From assembly GCA_030733815.1 (NCBI GenBank), contig JAUZQE010000002.1, forward strand, positions 107,225 to 171,224: 64,000 nt of DNA, read 5' to 3'. The notes beneath the pieces are model-generated. The model saw only the letters and a list, made by a program, of their open reading frames with translations, had not been told where the DNA came from and did not search any database. Source of the DNA: Yanghanlia caeni. GTDB taxonomy: Bacteria > Pseudomonadota > Gammaproteobacteria > Burkholderiales > Burkholderiaceae_B. Below, piece after piece: positions 45,047-55,463 of the stretch (positions within the stretch are counted from its first letter, which is position 1; every line of letters starts with the position of its first letter). Both the position numbers and the translations under genes were made by a program.

Positions 45047-46225
45047 CTAAGCGGTGGTGAGCACCTGGCCGGGCAGCCAGGCTTCCAGCCGTGCGATGGC
45101 CTCTTCCAGACGGTCGAGCCGGGTGGCGTACGACAGCCGCAGGCTGCGGCGGGCGTGCGCCGGGCCGAAATCGCGCCCCGGAACCGTGGCGATGCCGGGC
45201 CCATGCAGCAGCTGCTGCGCAAACTCGTCGCTGTCGTGGCTGTAGCGGCTGATATCCAGGTAGATGTAGAACGCGCCGTCGGGCTTGACCGGCACGTGCA
45301 GGCCCAGGCGCTCGAGTTGAGGCAGCAGGTAATCGCGCCGCTGCATGAACGAAAGGCGCCGTTTTTCGTAGATGGCCAGCACTTCGGGTTCGAAGCAGGT
45401 GATCGCCGCGTGCTGGGCGAGCGCCGGGGCGCAAATGCACAGGTTCGACGCCAGCTTGTCGAGCGCGGGCATCATGGCGGGCGGCGCGATCAGCCAGCCC
45501 AGCCGCCAGCCGGTCATGTGGAAGTACTTCGAGAAGCTGTTGATGATGACGATGTCGTCATCGAGCGTCAGCGCGCTGCGTGGCGTATCTTCATAATAGA
45601 GACCGAGATAGATTTCGTCCATGATGATGAAACCGTCGCGCGCCCGCACCTCGGCAATCAGTTCGCGCAGGGCATCGCGCTGCATGCTGGTGCCCGTGGG
45701 GTTGCTGGGCGAGGCGATCAGCACGCCGCGGGTGCGAGGCCCCCAGTGGCGCCGGATGTCTTCGGCGCTCAGGTGAAAGCGCTGCCCGGCCTGTGCGGGT
45801 ATGAGACGGGGCACGCCGCCCGCGGCCACGATGAAGTTCTGGTTGGCCGGGTAGGAGGGGTCGGGCAGCAGGACCTCGTCGCCCGGGTCGACCAGCGCCA
45901 TGGTGGCCAGCAGCAGGGCGCCCGATGCGCCCGCAGTGACCAGGATGCGCGCGGGGTCCACCGCCGCGCCGAAATGGGTTTCATAGTAGTGCGCGATGGT
46001 CTCGCGCAGCACCGGCAGGCCCGTCGGCGACGTGTAGCCGCTCAGGCCGGCCTGCGCGGCGCGGTTGAGCGTTTCGACAACCTGGGGCGGCGCCGTAAAA
46101 TCGGGTTCGCCTATGCCCAGACTGATGATGTCGCGCCCCTCGGCGCTGAGCGCGGCCGCCTGCTTGAACATTTCGACGGCATAGAACGGCAGGACGGTTT
46201 CGGTACGCTGAGCAAGACGTGACAT
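45047..46225 (-). CDS. PLP-dependent aminotransferase (aspartate/aromatic type I)
   Basis: 392 aa fold-type I aminotransferase. Family blocks are ISLGIGEPDFTAP, SPSNPTGT, the Asp-x-x-Tyr pair in IIMDEIYLGLYY, the PLP lysine in NSFSKYFHMTGWRLGW and the substrate Arg in RRSLRLSYATRLDRL. It resembles aspartate/tyrosine aminotransferases (AspC/PatA-like); the amino donor is not certain. The ATG at 46225 matches the family start MSRLAQRTETVLPF; an upstream in-frame ATG at 46264 is less likely. Confidence 0.88.
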   Translation of the reverse strand: MSRLAQRTETVLPFYAVEMFKQAAALSAEGRDIISLGIGEPDFTAPPQVVETLNRAAQAGLSGYTSPTGLPVLRETIAHYYETHFGAAVDPARILVTAGASGALLLATMALVDPGDEVLLPDPSYPANQNFIVAAGGVPRLIPAQAGQRFHLSAEDIRRHWGPRTRGVLIASPSNPTGTSMQRDALRELIAEVRARDGFIIMDEIYLGLYYEDTPRSALTLDDDIVIINSFSKYFHMTGWRLGWLIAPPAMMPALDKLASNLCICAPALAQHAAITCFEPEVLAIYEKRRLSFMQRRDYLLPQLERLGLHVPVKPDGAFYIYLDISRYSHDSDEFAQQLLHGPGIATVPGRDFGPAHARRSLRLSYATRLDRLEEAIARLEAWLPGQVLTTA

Positions 46226-46274
46226 GACTCGATAGTTGGTGCTGGATGTAAAACGGGAGGACAATCAGTCATTG

Positions 46275-46280
46275 ATTGTA
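46275..46280 (-). promoter_or_regulatory. Candidate -10 element for the aminotransferase gene
   Basis: TACAAT in GGCCGCTACAATCAAT on the minus strand, 50 bp before the chosen ATG. The -35 region is weak. Confidence 0.3.
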
Positions 46281-46320
46281 GCGGCCCCGCCAAATTGGTG
46301 GCCGCATCATGGAGATCCAC

Positions 46321-47301
46321 ATGCAGTCGGAAGGACGTCGTGCGTTTCTAAGGGGAAGACGGGCCCCATCCAGCCCGTGGGAACGTTTCTACACGCGCCT
46401 GCGCAACACGGTGGCCGGCAACGTCACCATGCTCGAGACGGGCTCTGATCGCAAGGCCGCCCGCCTCGATCTCAAGCAGCCCACCGACGTACACCACGCG
46501 CTTGCCCTGTGCCGGGAACACGGGGTCTGCCTGGCGCTCGAAGGTGTGCCCGGCACGGCCTCGCAGCCGGGGCCGGTACTGTGGGTGCGGCCGGGTCGTG
46601 ATCTGGCCGCCTGCCGGCGCATGGAGCCGGGCGGCAGCCGCTGGTTCGTGCAACCGGGCTGCCTGCTGGGCGAACTCGAGGCAGCGGGCCTCACCGCGTT
46701 TGCCGGTCTGCCCGAACACCTCACGGTGGCAGCCTGGCTGGCCGATCGCAATTCATGCAATTGGTCAACCGGCCATACCGCCGCTTCCGGCGTGGTGCAT
46801 GCGTCCGCGCTGCTGTCCGACGGTACGTCGGTCAGTCTGGGCGCGTTTTCAGCCGACAACCGCAAGGCGCTCGACACCCTGCGCCTGCAGACGCTCATTC
46901 CGGCGCTTTTCACCCTGTCGTCCAGCCCGGAAGCCGCCGTGTGTGCCGAACGCTACGACTGGCCCGCACGCTATCGCCTCGATGCGCTGATGCCGGCGCC
47001 GGGCACTACGCTGAACCTGGCGCATCTGCTGCTGGGTCATGGCGGCGACTTGGCGTGGCTCGAATGGGTGGTGATCGACGAACGTCTGGCTGACCCGGCC
47101 GCCGGTGCTGCGGCCCTACCCGAGCTGCCCTGGGCCGACATGGCCGGGTACGAAGGCGAATCGGGCTACTCCGATTACGAAGGCGGCTCGGGGCCCTGCG
47201 AGCAGGTGAATCTGGCCCGCGCAGCACAGGACGTCGATGCAGCAATGAAACGGCTCTTCGATCCCGATGGCGTATTCCCGCATCCCGGGCAGCTGCTGTA
47301 G
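46321..47301 (+). CDS. FAD-linked oxidase-like protein, divergent (GlcE-related)
   Basis: 326 aa protein with weak resemblance to FAD-binding oxidases of the GlcE/D-lactate dehydrogenase superfamily. The N-terminal KQPTDVHHALALCREHGVCLALEGVPG looks like the start of the FAD domain, and the end DVDAAMKRLFDPDGVFPHPGQLL matches the typical C-terminus of these enzymes. The usual Gly-rich FAD loop (GGGTxxxG) is not evident, and the protein is short, so it may not bind FAD in the normal way. GGAG before the ATG at 46321 supports this start over 46309. Function uncertain. Confidence 0.55.
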   Translation: MQSEGRRAFLRGRRAPSSPWERFYTRLRNTVAGNVTMLETGSDRKAARLDLKQPTDVHHALALCREHGVCLALEGVPGTASQPGPVLWVRPGRDLAACRRMEPGGSRWFVQPGCLLGELEAAGLTAFAGLPEHLTVAAWLADRNSCNWSTGHTAASGVVHASALLSDGTSVSLGAFSADNRKALDTLRLQTLIPALFTLSSSPEAAVCAERYDWPARYRLDALMPAPGTTLNLAHLLLGHGGDLAWLEWVVIDERLADPAAGAAALPELPWADMAGYEGESGYSDYEGGSGPCEQVNLARAAQDVDAAMKRLFDPDGVFPHPGQLL

Positions 47302-47372
47302 CCTCCATACAAAGCCGTTATTCGCGGCTAGAATGAAGAATCTCGTTTCACTCTTTTTTGTGCGCACACATC

Positions 47373-49667
47373 ATGGAATCCAACCTTCGCAAGGCCGCCC
47401 TCGAATATCATCGTCAGGGTCGCCCGGGCAAGATCGCCGTCACGCCCACCAAGCAGCTTGCCAGTCAGCGCGACCTGGCGCTCGCCTATTCGCCCGGGGT
47501 GGCTGCGGCATGCGAAGAAATCGTCAACGACCCGCAGAACGCCTTTCAATACACGGGGCGCGGCAACCTGGTGGGTGTCATCACCAACGGCACCGCCGTG
47601 CTCGGGCTGGGCAACATCGGGGCGCTCGCTGCCAAGCCCGTCATGGAAGGCAAGGCCGTTCTGTTCAAGAAGTTCGCCGATATCGACGTGTTCGATATCG
47701 AGATCAACGAACACGACCCCGATCGCCTCGTCGACATCATTGCCGGCCTTGAGCCCACATTCGGCGGTATCAACCTTGAGGACATCAAGGCACCCGAATG
47801 CTTTTATGTCGAGCGCAAGCTGCGCGAGCGCATGAGCATTCCGGTTTTCCACGACGATCAGCACGGCACCGCCATTTGCGTCACCGCCGCCTTCATCAAC
47901 GGGCTGGCCGTGGTGGGCAAGCGCATCGACCAGGTGAAGGTGGTGGTGTCGGGCGCCGGCGCTGCGGCGCTCGCGTGCCTCGATCTCATGGTCGACATGG
48001 GGCTGCCGCTGGAACACATCTGGGTGTCCGACATCGAAGGCGTGGTCTACAAGGGTCGTCCGGTGCTCATGGACCCGGTCAAGGAACGCTTCGCGCAAGA
48101 CACCGATGCGCGTACGCTCGACGACATCATCGACGACGCCGACGTCTTTCTGGGGCTGTCGGCGGGCGGCGTGCTCAAGCCTGAAATGGTCAAGCGCATG
48201 GCGCCGCGTCCGCTCATTCTGGCTCTGGCCAACCCCGAGCCCGAAATCCTTCCGGAAGAGGCGCATGCGGTGCGCGACGACGTGGTTATGGCCACCGGCC
48301 GCTCCGACTACCCCAACCAGGTCAACAACGTTCTGTGCTTCCCGTACATCTTCCGCGGGGCGCTCGATGTCGGCGCCACCACCATCACGCGTGGCATGGA
48401 AAAAGCGGCCGTGCACGCCATCTGCGAAGTGGCCAAGGAAGAGCAGAGCGACGTGGTGGCGGCCGCCTACGGCACATATGGCGTGTCGTTCGGCCCCGAA
48501 TACTTCATTCCCAAGCCCTTTGATCCGCGTCTCATCGTGCGCATCAGCTCGGCAGTGGCCCAGGCGGCCATTGCCGATGGCGTGGCCACGCGCCCCATCG
48601 TCGATATGGAAAGCTACGAGGCGCAGCTCGAGCAGTTCATCTACCGTTCGGGCGCGTTCATGAAGCCGCTGTTTCCCGTGGTCAAGAAGATGGTGCGCGA
48701 CGGCCTCAAGAGCCGCATCGTGTTCGCCGAAGGCGAGGACGAGCGCGTGCTGCGGGCCGTGCAGATCATCGTCGACGAAGGCCTGGCCCGCCCCATTCTG
48801 GTGGGTCGCCCGTCGGTCATTGCCGACCGCATCCAGAAGTTCGGGCTGCGTTTGCGGCTCGATCAGGATTACGAAGTTACCAACCCCGATTACGACGAAC
48901 GCTTCAACCGGTACTGGACAAGCTACTGGGAACTCATGTGCCGCCGCGGCGTGACCAAGGAAATGGCCCGTGTCGAAATGCGCCGCCGCCTCACGCTCAT
49001 CGGCGCCATGATGGTGCGCCTGGGCGACGCCGACGGCATGATCTGCGGCACGGTGGGGTCCTACGGCAACCACCTGCGCTTCATCGACGAGGTCATCGGC
49101 AAGGCGCCCGGCGTGCGCACCTATGCGGCCATGAACATTCTGTTGCTGGCCGAACACACGCTCGCGCTGGCCGACACGCACGTCAACGACAACCCCGACG
49201 CCCAGCAGGTGGCCGAGATCACGCTCATGGCCGCCAACGAAATGCGGCGCCTGAACATCGAGCCCAAGGTGGCGCTGCTGTCGCGTTCCAATTTCGGCAC
49301 CGGCAGCTCGTCTTCCGGCGAAAAAATGAAGGAAGCCCTCTCGATCGTGCGCGCCGCCGATCCCGAGCTCGAGATCGACGGCGAGATGCACGGCGACTGC
49401 GCGCTCGACGAAGAGCTGCGCCGGCGCATTCTGCCCACCACCACCCTTACGGGGGCGGCCAACCTGCTCATTTGCCCCAGCGTCGACTCGGGCAACATCG
49501 CCTACAACCTGCTCAAGACGGCGGCAGGGGGCAACGTCGCGGTGGGGCCGTTCCTGCTCGGGGCCAACGCGCCGGTGCACATCCTCACGTCCAGCTCCAC
49601 CGTGCGCCGCATCGTGAACATGGCGGCCCTCACCGTCTTCGATGCCAACTCGCCCCGACAGGCGTGA
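47373..49667 (+). CDS. maeB: NADP-dependent malic enzyme with phosphotransacetylase-like domain
   Basis: 764 aa. Residues 1 to about 430 are the malic enzyme (malate to pyruvate plus CO2 and NADPH), with [44 protein letters not shown] and the NADP site [17 protein letters not shown]. The rest is a PTA-like domain ([18 protein letters not shown]...[19 protein letters not shown]), which in MaeB is regulatory, binding acetyl-CoA, rather than catalytic. The ATG at 47373 fits the family; 47358 is an in-frame alternative. Its 3' end overlaps the patatin gene by 26 bp. Confidence 0.94.
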   Translation: MESNLRKAALEYHRQGRPGKIAVTPTKQLASQRDLALAYSPGVAAACEEIVNDPQNAFQYTGRGNLVGVITNGTAVLGLGNIGALAAKPVMEGKAVLFKKFADIDVFDIEINEHDPDRLVDIIAGLEPTFGGINLEDIKAPECFYVERKLRERMSIPVFHDDQHGTAICVTAAFINGLAVVGKRIDQVKVVVSGAGAAALACLDLMVDMGLPLEHIWVSDIEGVVYKGRPVLMDPVKERFAQDTDARTLDDIIDDADVFLGLSAGGVLKPEMVKRMAPRPLILALANPEPEILPEEAHAVRDDVVMATGRSDYPNQVNNVLCFPYIFRGALDVGATTITRGMEKAAVHAICEVAKEEQSDVVAAAYGTYGVSFGPEYFIPKPFDPRLIVRISSAVAQAAIADGVATRPIVDMESYEAQLEQFIYRSGAFMKPLFPVVKKMVRDGLKSRIVFAEGEDERVLRAVQIIVDEGLARPILVGRPSVIADRIQKFGLRLRLDQDYEVTNPDYDERFNRYWTSYWELMCRRGVTKEMARVEMRRRLTLIGAMMVRLGDADGMICGTVGSYGNHLRFIDEVIGKAPGVRTYAAMNILLLAEHTLALADTHVNDNPDAQQVAEITLMAANEMRRLNIEPKVALLSRSNFGTGSSSSGEKMKEALSIVRAADPELEIDGEMHGDCALDEELRRRILPTTTLTGAANLLICPSVDSGNIAYNLLKTAAGGNVAVGPFLLGANAPVHILTSSSTVRRIVNMAALTVFDANSPRQA

Positions 49668-50868
49668 GCCACACTGCATCGGCCCCCGTCCTGTTGGTCT
49701 GATCCTGACCGGCGGGGGTGCGCGCGCGGCGTATCAGGCGGGCGTGATTTCCGGGGTGATCGAATTGCTCAACCCCGGACGCGTCACCAATTTCTGCAAT
49801 CCGTTCTCCATCATTGCCGGCACGTCCGCCGGTGCCATAAATGCCGCTGCACTGGCCTGCGGGGCACACGACCCGCAAGCCACCATCGATGGCCTGGTGC
49901 GCTTGTGGAGCGGTCTGCGCACGGGCATGATCTACCATGCCGACGGCCCGCGGCTGCTGCGCACCGGCTTGCGCTGGTTCGGCATGCTGGCGGCGGGCTG
50001 GCTCATGCCTTCAATACGCAGCCACCAGCCGCGCTCGTTGCTCGACAACGAACCCCTGGGCCAGCTGCTTGAAGACACGCTCGACTTCGACCGCCTGCGC
50101 AGCAATCTGGCCGAGGGCTGGCTCGACGCCCTGGCGATAACCGCTTCGGGCTACAGCACGGGCGAACACATCACGTTCTTTCAGGCCCGCGGCGGCATCA
50201 AACCCTGGCGACGCTCGCTGCGGCAGGCGGTGCCCGCCACCATCGGCGTGCACCACCTGCTTGCGTCCTCGGCCATTCCGTTTGTCTTTCCGGCGCAGGC
50301 GGTGTTGGTTCATGGCCACACCGAATGGTGTGGCGACGGCTCGATGCGGCATCTCGCGCCGATCAGCCCGGCCATACACCTTGGAGCAGAAAAAATCTTT
50401 GTCGTGGGAACGAGTTACCGCGACGAAACGCACCCCGAAAGACGCTCGATCGACCCCCAATATCCGTCGCTCGCGCAGATCGGTGGTCACGCGCTATTCA
50501 GTATTTTCCAGGATACCGTTGCAAGCGACTTTGAAAGTATGGAGCGCGTCAACAGCTTGCTTGCCTTGCTGCCTCCAAATGTATTAAAAAGCCATTCGCT
50601 GCGCCCGGTCCGCACGCTGGCCATCACGCCGAGCCGTTCGCTCGATGAACTGGCCATGGCCCATTACAGGCAAATGCCTCGGGCGGCCCGTACCCTCTTC
50701 GCCGTTCTCGGTGTATCGTCGAGGTCCGGGAGCAGGGCAGGGGCCGCCCTGATCTCTTATTTGTTGTTCGAGGGAAGCTATACGCAGGCACTTATCGAGT
50801 TGGGCCGCGCCGACGCCATGAGCCGGGCGGATGAAGTGCACGCGTTTTTCAAGGAGACGCCCGGATGA
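49642..50868 (+). CDS. Patatin-like phospholipase family protein
   Basis: 408 aa lipid acyl hydrolase-like protein. The oxyanion-hole GGGARAAYQAGV at about residue 25, the nucleophile elbow IIAGTSAGAINAAA and the second dyad residue in WCGDGSMRHLAP are all present, so the Ser-Asp dyad is complete. It is cytoplasmic by sequence (no signal peptide). It starts 26 bp inside maeB and ends overlapping the barstar gene by 4 bp, suggesting one transcript. The lipid substrate is unknown. Confidence 0.85.
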   Translation: MPTRPDRREPHCIGPRPVGLILTGGGARAAYQAGVISGVIELLNPGRVTNFCNPFSIIAGTSAGAINAAALACGAHDPQATIDGLVRLWSGLRTGMIYHADGPRLLRTGLRWFGMLAAGWLMPSIRSHQPRSLLDNEPLGQLLEDTLDFDRLRSNLAEGWLDALAITASGYSTGEHITFFQARGGIKPWRRSLRQAVPATIGVHHLLASSAIPFVFPAQAVLVHGHTEWCGDGSMRHLAPISPAIHLGAEKIFVVGTSYRDETHPERRSIDPQYPSLAQIGGHALFSIFQDTVASDFESMERVNSLLALLPPNVLKSHSLRPVRTLAITPSRSLDELAMAHYRQMPRAARTLFAVLGVSSRSGSRAGAALISYLLFEGSYTQALIELGRADAMSRADEVHAFFKETPG

Positions 50869-51332
50869 GCCAGGTGCAATCGTTGCAGGAAAAATTGCAA
50901 AAAGGTGGCTTGGTGGACGTTTCATCCACAGAGCGGGATGAAGTGATTAAGGCCGCTGTTGAACAGGGGCTGACCGCCTTCGTGGTCGACTGCGATCGCG
51001 CGCGCAGCCGCTCGGCCGTGCTGCGCGCCGTCGTCAAGGCCGTGGATTTCCCCGAGTTCTTCGGTGGCAATCTCGACGCTCTGTACGACTGTCTGTGTGA
51101 CACCGTGCTCGACCAGAAGGTCGGGCTGTTCCTCTGGTTCCATAATCTTCATTCCGGCGATCCCGCGCTCGAAGAAGACTCCGTAGCCATCGAGAACGTG
51201 TGCAACGACGCGGTTGAGTTCGCCGCCAACAATGGCCGCATCTTCGCGTTCCATATCGTGCACGCGGGTCGTCACCCCGACCCCGAGCCCGGTGTGGCCC
51301 CCACGCCGTATTCCGGTTCCGCCGACGGCTGA
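50865..51332 (+). CDS. Barstar family protein, orphan
   Basis: 155 aa protein of the barstar (barnase inhibitor) family. The core VDFPEFFGGNLDALYDCLCD contains the conserved Asn-Leu-Asp-Ala-Leu-x-Asp segment that faces barnase, and GLFLWFHNLHSGDP follows. A helical N-terminus and a Pro/Gly/Ser tail lengthen it compared with the ~90 aa B. amyloliquefaciens barstar. It starts in the patatin stop codon (ATGA). No barnase-like RNase or contact-dependent toxin gene is visible in the window. Confidence 0.85.
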   Translation: MSQVQSLQEKLQKGGLVDVSSTERDEVIKAAVEQGLTAFVVDCDRARSRSAVLRAVVKAVDFPEFFGGNLDALYDCLCDTVLDQKVGLFLWFHNLHSGDPALEEDSVAIENVCNDAVEFAANNGRIFAFHIVHAGRHPDPEPGVAPTPYSGSADG

Positions 51333-51341
51333 TCTTGCGGG

Positions 51342-51359
51342 CGGCGCGACGTGGCGCCG
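51342..51359. terminator. Hairpin between convergent barstar and rsmE genes
   Basis: CGGCGC-GACGTG-GCGCCG, a 6 bp stem with 6-base loop, extended by a G-U pair, centred in the 33 bp gap between the two convergent stops. It may end both transcripts; T-runs are weak. Confidence 0.45.
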
Positions 51360-51365
51360 TCGTAT

Positions 51366-52100
51366 CTATTCCCAGCCCCTCACCGCGGCCAGCGCCGCCA
51401 TCAGCGCAATGCCGGCCGTTTCGGTGCGCAACACCCGGCGCCCGAAACGCACGGCTGTCAGGCCGTGTTCGCGCATGAGCGCCAGTTCGTCGTCCGACCA
51501 TCCGCCTTCAGGCCCCACAAGCAACGCCAGCGGGCCGCTGTGCCGGGCGACGGTTTCGCCCAGCCCCGCTTGCGCATCCGGGTCGCAGGTCAGGCGCAGC
51601 AGCCCTTCGCGGGCGGGTTGCGCGAGCCACTGTTCGAGGGTCTGGGGTGGCGCGACGCCCATGATGCGATTGCGGCCGCACTGTTCGCTAGCCGCAATGG
51701 CGATGCGACGCCAGTGCTGCAGCCGTTTCTCGCGACGCTCGCCCGCAAGCTGCACGACGCTGCGGCGTGCGGCAATGGGCACCAGTTGGGTCACACCCAT
51801 TTCAACCGCCTTTTCGGTGATCCAGTCCATCTTGTCGGCTGCGGCGATGCCCTGTACCAGTATGGTGCGCACGGGCAGCTCACGCTCGGTGTCGCTGTGC
51901 TCACCCAGACGCGCCCAGGCCTCGCGTCCCTGCACTTCCAGCTCGGCCGTATATTGGCCGCCTTCGCCGTTGAACAGGATGATGGGCGCACCGTGGCGCA
52001 GCCGCAGCACGCGCACGGCGTGGTGGGCGAGCGCCTCGGGCAGCGCAATCCGGGTGTGAGGGGCCAGTGGAAGGGGGCAGTGAAAACGGGGCAGACTCAT
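51366..52100 (-). CDS. rsmE: 16S rRNA (uracil(1498)-N(3))-methyltransferase
   Basis: 244 aa SPOUT-class RNA methyltransferase that methylates U1498 of 16S rRNA. The N-terminal PUA-like domain begins MSLPRFHCPLPL; the SAM knot has LALLVGPEGGWSDDELALM and the C-terminal RFGRRVLRTETAGIALMA, both diagnostic. It is divergent from tkt. Confidence 0.93.
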   Translation of the reverse strand: MSLPRFHCPLPLAPHTRIALPEALAHHAVRVLRLRHGAPIILFNGEGGQYTAELEVQGREAWARLGEHSDTERELPVRTILVQGIAAADKMDWITEKAVEMGVTQLVPIAARRSVVQLAGERREKRLQHWRRIAIAASEQCGRNRIMGVAPPQTLEQWLAQPAREGLLRLTCDPDAQAGLGETVARHSGPLALLVGPEGGWSDDELALMREHGLTAVRFGRRVLRTETAGIALMAALAAVRGWE

Positions 52101-52247
52101 GGGCTGGAGATCTGAACGCTGGGGTGCCTGGCGGATAGGGGCGGAAAAGGCTTCATGATACCTTGGGTGGTAAAATCCCTAGCTTTGTAAACTTCTGATG
52201 ACGAGGCTGCTTCGGCTGTCGCCGCGGGGCCCGATCGCATATTCCCA

Positions 52248-54293
52248 ATGAGCCATTCGCCCGCCCAAGTCATGTCCATGGCGAACGCCATTCGTGCGTT
52301 GTCCATGGACGCGGTTCAACAAGCCAATTCGGGGCACCCCGGCGCGCCAATGGGCATGGCGGAAATCGCCGTCGCCCTGTGGTCGCGTCACCTGCGCCAT
52401 AATCCCGCCGACACCGCCTGGCCCGATCGCGACCGCTTCGTGCTGTCGAACGGCCACGGCTCCATGCTCATCTACTCGCTGCTGCATCTTACGGGCTACG
52501 ACCTGCCCATCGAAGAGATCAAGCAGTTTCGCCAGTTGCATTCGCGCACGCCGGGCCACCCCGAGGTGGGCATCACCGCCGGGGTCGAAACCACCACGGG
52601 CCCGCTGGGCCAGGGCATCGCCAATGCCGTGGGCATGGCGCTGGCCGAGGCGCTGCTGGCGGCCGAGTTCAATCGTGAAGGCCACAATATTGTCGATCAC
52701 TTCACGTATGCATTCGTGGGCGACGGCTGCCTCATGGAAGGCATCTCGCACGAGGTCTGCTCGCTGGCCGGTACGCTGCGCCTGGGCAAGCTCATCGTGC
52801 TGTACGACGATAACGACATTTCCATCGACGGCCGGGTCGAAAACTGGTTCGCCGACGACACGCCCACGCGCTTTGAAAGCTATGGCTGGAACGTGATCCG
52901 CGACGTCGATGGTCACGACGTCGCAGCGGTCGACCGTGCCATCGCGCAGGCCAGGCAGCAGGCGGGTCAGGCTGGCCGGCCCACGCTCATCTGCTGCCGT
53001 ACCGTCATCGGCAAGGGCGCGCCCAACGCAGCAGGTTCCGAAAAGGTGCACGGTGCACCATTGGGGCCCGATGAAATCCGGGCCACGCGCGACGCCATCG
53101 GCTGGCCCCATGGCCCGTTCGAAATTCCGGCCGAGGTTTACGAAGCGTGGGACGCCCGTGAGCGCGGCGCCCGTGAGCAGCAGAAATGGCAGGCCCGCTT
53201 CGACGCCTATGCCGCCGCCTACCCGGCCGAAGCCGCCGAGTTCCGACGCCGCATGGCCGGCGAGCTGCCCGCGGATTTCGCGCAGCAGGCGCAGCAATTC
53301 ATTGCCGCCACGAACGAAAAGGCTGAAACCGTGGCCACGCGCAAGGCGTCGCAGCTGGCGCTCACGGCCTACGCCCGGATGCTGCCCGAAATGCTGGGCG
53401 GCTCGGCTGATCTTACCGGTTCCAACCTGACCGACTGGAAGGGTGTGGCTCCGGTGCGTGCGGGTGAAGAACGCATTCAGGCCGGCCGTCACATCAATTA
53501 CGGTGTGCGTGAATTCGGCATGGCCGCCATTATGAACGGCATCGCGCTGCATGGCGGTTACCTGCCCTACGGTGGCACCTTCCTCACGTTCTCCGACTAC
53601 TCGCGCAATGCGGTGCGCATGGCCGCGCTCATGAAGCAGCGGGTGGTGCACGTGTTCACGCACGACTCCATCGGTCTGGGCGAAGACGGCCCCACGCATC
53701 AACCGGTCGAGCACGCGGCCAGTCTGCGTCTCATTCCCAACCTTCACGTATGGCGGCCATGCGACACCACGGAGACCGCGGTGGCCTGGGCAAGTGCCCT
53801 GCAGCGCCCGGCCAGCATCGGCATGGCGGTGCGCGACGGCGGGCCCACGGCGCTGCTGCTGTCGCGTCAGAATCTGCCCTTTGTTGCGCGCGACGAGGCC
53901 ACCATCGCGGCAATCGCCCGCGGCGGCTACGTGCTCAGCGATGCACCCGCTGCGCGTGCGGTCATCATCGCCACCGGTTCCGAAGTGGCGCTGGCGCTCG
54001 AGGCGCAGAAGGCGCTGGGTGAGCGCGGCATTCCGGTGCGGGTGGTGTCGATGCCGTGCACCCAGCTTTTCGATGCACAGGATTCCCAATGGCGCGAGTC
54101 GGTATTGCCCAAGGGGCTGCCGCGCGTGGCGGTCGAGGCGGGCGCCACGGCCGGCTGGTACAAGTATGTCGGTCTTGACGGCGCCGTCGTCGGTCTCGAT
54201 TCCTTTGGTGAATCGGCACCGGCAGGCAAGTTGTTCAAGCATTTTGGCCTGACTGCGGAAAACGTGGCCGCAGCGGTCGAGCAGGTTCTATAA
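52248..54293 (+). CDS. tkt: Transketolase
   Basis: 681 aa thiamine-diphosphate enzyme of the pentose phosphate pathway and carbon interconversion. Blocks include [21 protein letters not shown] [16 protein letters not shown], the ThDP/Mg site [18 protein letters not shown]...[10 protein letters not shown], and the pyrimidine domain [19 protein letters not shown] and [18 protein letters not shown]. It heads the tkt-gap-pgk run; gap follows after 13 bp. Confidence 0.96.
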   Translation: MSHSPAQVMSMANAIRALSMDAVQQANSGHPGAPMGMAEIAVALWSRHLRHNPADTAWPDRDRFVLSNGHGSMLIYSLLHLTGYDLPIEEIKQFRQLHSRTPGHPEVGITAGVETTTGPLGQGIANAVGMALAEALLAAEFNREGHNIVDHFTYAFVGDGCLMEGISHEVCSLAGTLRLGKLIVLYDDNDISIDGRVENWFADDTPTRFESYGWNVIRDVDGHDVAAVDRAIAQARQQAGQAGRPTLICCRTVIGKGAPNAAGSEKVHGAPLGPDEIRATRDAIGWPHGPFEIPAEVYEAWDARERGAREQQKWQARFDAYAAAYPAEAAEFRRRMAGELPADFAQQAQQFIAATNEKAETVATRKASQLALTAYARMLPEMLGGSADLTGSNLTDWKGVAPVRAGEERIQAGRHINYGVREFGMAAIMNGIALHGGYLPYGGTFLTFSDYSRNAVRMAALMKQRVVHVFTHDSIGLGEDGPTHQPVEHAASLRLIPNLHVWRPCDTTETAVAWASALQRPASIGMAVRDGGPTALLLSRQNLPFVARDEATIAAIARGGYVLSDAPAARAVIIATGSEVALALEAQKALGERGIPVRVVSMPCTQLFDAQDSQWRESVLPKGLPRVAVEAGATAGWYKYVGLDGAVVGLDSFGESAPAGKLFKHFGLTAENVAAAVEQVL

Positions 54294-54306
54294 AGGAGAT
54301 CCAGAA

Positions 54307-55317
54307 ATGACGATTCGCGTGGCGATCAACGGTTATGGGCGCATCGGCCGCAATATTCTGCGGGCCCATTACGAAGGCGGCAAGAAGCACGATATCGAAA
54401 TCGTGGCCATCAACGACCTGGGTGCGCCCAAGACCAATGCGCACCTTACGCAGTACGACAGCGCGCACGGGCGCTTCCCCGGCGAAGTCTCGGTCGACGG
54501 CGACTACATGGTCGTCAATGGCGATCGCATCCGTGTGCTGGCCGAGCGTGATCCTTCGGCATTGCCCTGGGGCGACCTCAATGTCGACGTGGTGCTCGAG
54601 TGCACCGGCTTTTTCACCAGCAAGGAAAAGGCCTCTGCCCACCTCAAGGGCGGGGCAAAAAAGGTGATCATCTCGGCGCCCGGCGGCAAGGACGTCGACG
54701 CGACCATCGTTTACGGTGTGAACCACGGCGTGCTCAAGGCCTCCGACACGGTCATCTCCAACGCTTCGTGCACCACCAACTGCCTGGCTCCGCTGGTCAA
54801 GCCGCTGCACGAAAAGCTGGGCATCGAAAATGGTCTGATGACGACCATTCATGCCTATACCAACGACCAGGTGCTCACCGACGTCTATCACTCCGACCTG
54901 CGCCGCGCACGTTCCGCCACGCAAAGCATGATTCCCACCAGCACGGGCGCTGCAGCCGCCGTGGGTCTGGTGCTGCCCGAGCTGGCCGGCCGTCTCGACG
55001 GTTTCGCGATCCGCGTGCCCACCATCAACGTCTCGATCGTCGACCTGTCGTTCGTGGCGTCGCGTGACACCTCGGTCGAGGAAGTCAACGGCATTCTGAA
55101 GGAAGCCTCGCAGGGCGCGCTCAAGGGCATTCTCGATTACACCGAAGAACCGCTGGTGTCGATCGACTTCAATCACAGCCCGGCTTCCAGCACCGTTGAT
55201 TCGCTGCTGACCAAGGTTTCGGGCCGTCTGGTCAAGGTCTCTTCGTGGTACGACAACGAGTGGGGCTTCTCGAACCGCATGCTCGACACCACCGTTGCGC
55301 TCATGGCAGCCAAGTAA
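54307..55317 (+). CDS. gap: Glyceraldehyde-3-phosphate dehydrogenase, type I
   Basis: 336 aa glycolytic/gluconeogenic dehydrogenase. The NAD fold starts [17 protein letters not shown]; the catalytic cysteine is in [12 protein letters not shown] and the His in [11 protein letters not shown]; the C-terminal [12 protein letters not shown] is standard. AAGGAG lies 7 bases before the ATG. A GC-rich stem follows in the gap before pgk. Confidence 0.97.
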   Translation: MTIRVAINGYGRIGRNILRAHYEGGKKHDIEIVAINDLGAPKTNAHLTQYDSAHGRFPGEVSVDGDYMVVNGDRIRVLAERDPSALPWGDLNVDVVLECTGFFTSKEKASAHLKGGAKKVIISAPGGKDVDATIVYGVNHGVLKASDTVISNASCTTNCLAPLVKPLHEKLGIENGLMTTIHAYTNDQVLTDVYHSDLRRARSATQSMIPTSTGAAAAVGLVLPELAGRLDGFAIRVPTINVSIVDLSFVASRDTSVEEVNGILKEASQGALKGILDYTEEPLVSIDFNHSPASSTVDSLLTKVSGRLVKVSSWYDNEWGFSNRMLDTTVALMAAK

Positions 55318-55337
55318 GCTGTCTTGCGTTGCAGGCG

Positions 55338-55355
55338 GGGCGGGGCGACCCGCCC
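55338..55355 (+). terminator. GC-rich hairpin after gap
   Basis: GGGCGGG-GCGA-CCCGCCC, perfect 7 bp stem with a GNRA-like loop, 20 bp after the gap stop and followed by TCGTCCTTTCCT. It may partly terminate or stabilise the gap message before pgk. Confidence 0.4.
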
Positions 55356-55463
55356 TCGTCCTTTCCTGGCGGGGCGCCCATTTCCGGCGCCCTTATGCCG
55401 CCCGGCATTCACGTGCTGCCCGGGGCAGCGAACGCCCGCCGGCTCCTTCCAATGGATCGCATC

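Noticed and set aside
47328..49679. 783-codon open frame antisense to maeB
   Set aside because: It is a mirror frame of a GC-rich real gene, His/Gly/Arg-rich with no family motif and no Shine-Dalgarno.
52179..54242. 687-codon open frame antisense to tkt
   Set aside because: Shadow of transketolase; no motif or independent context.
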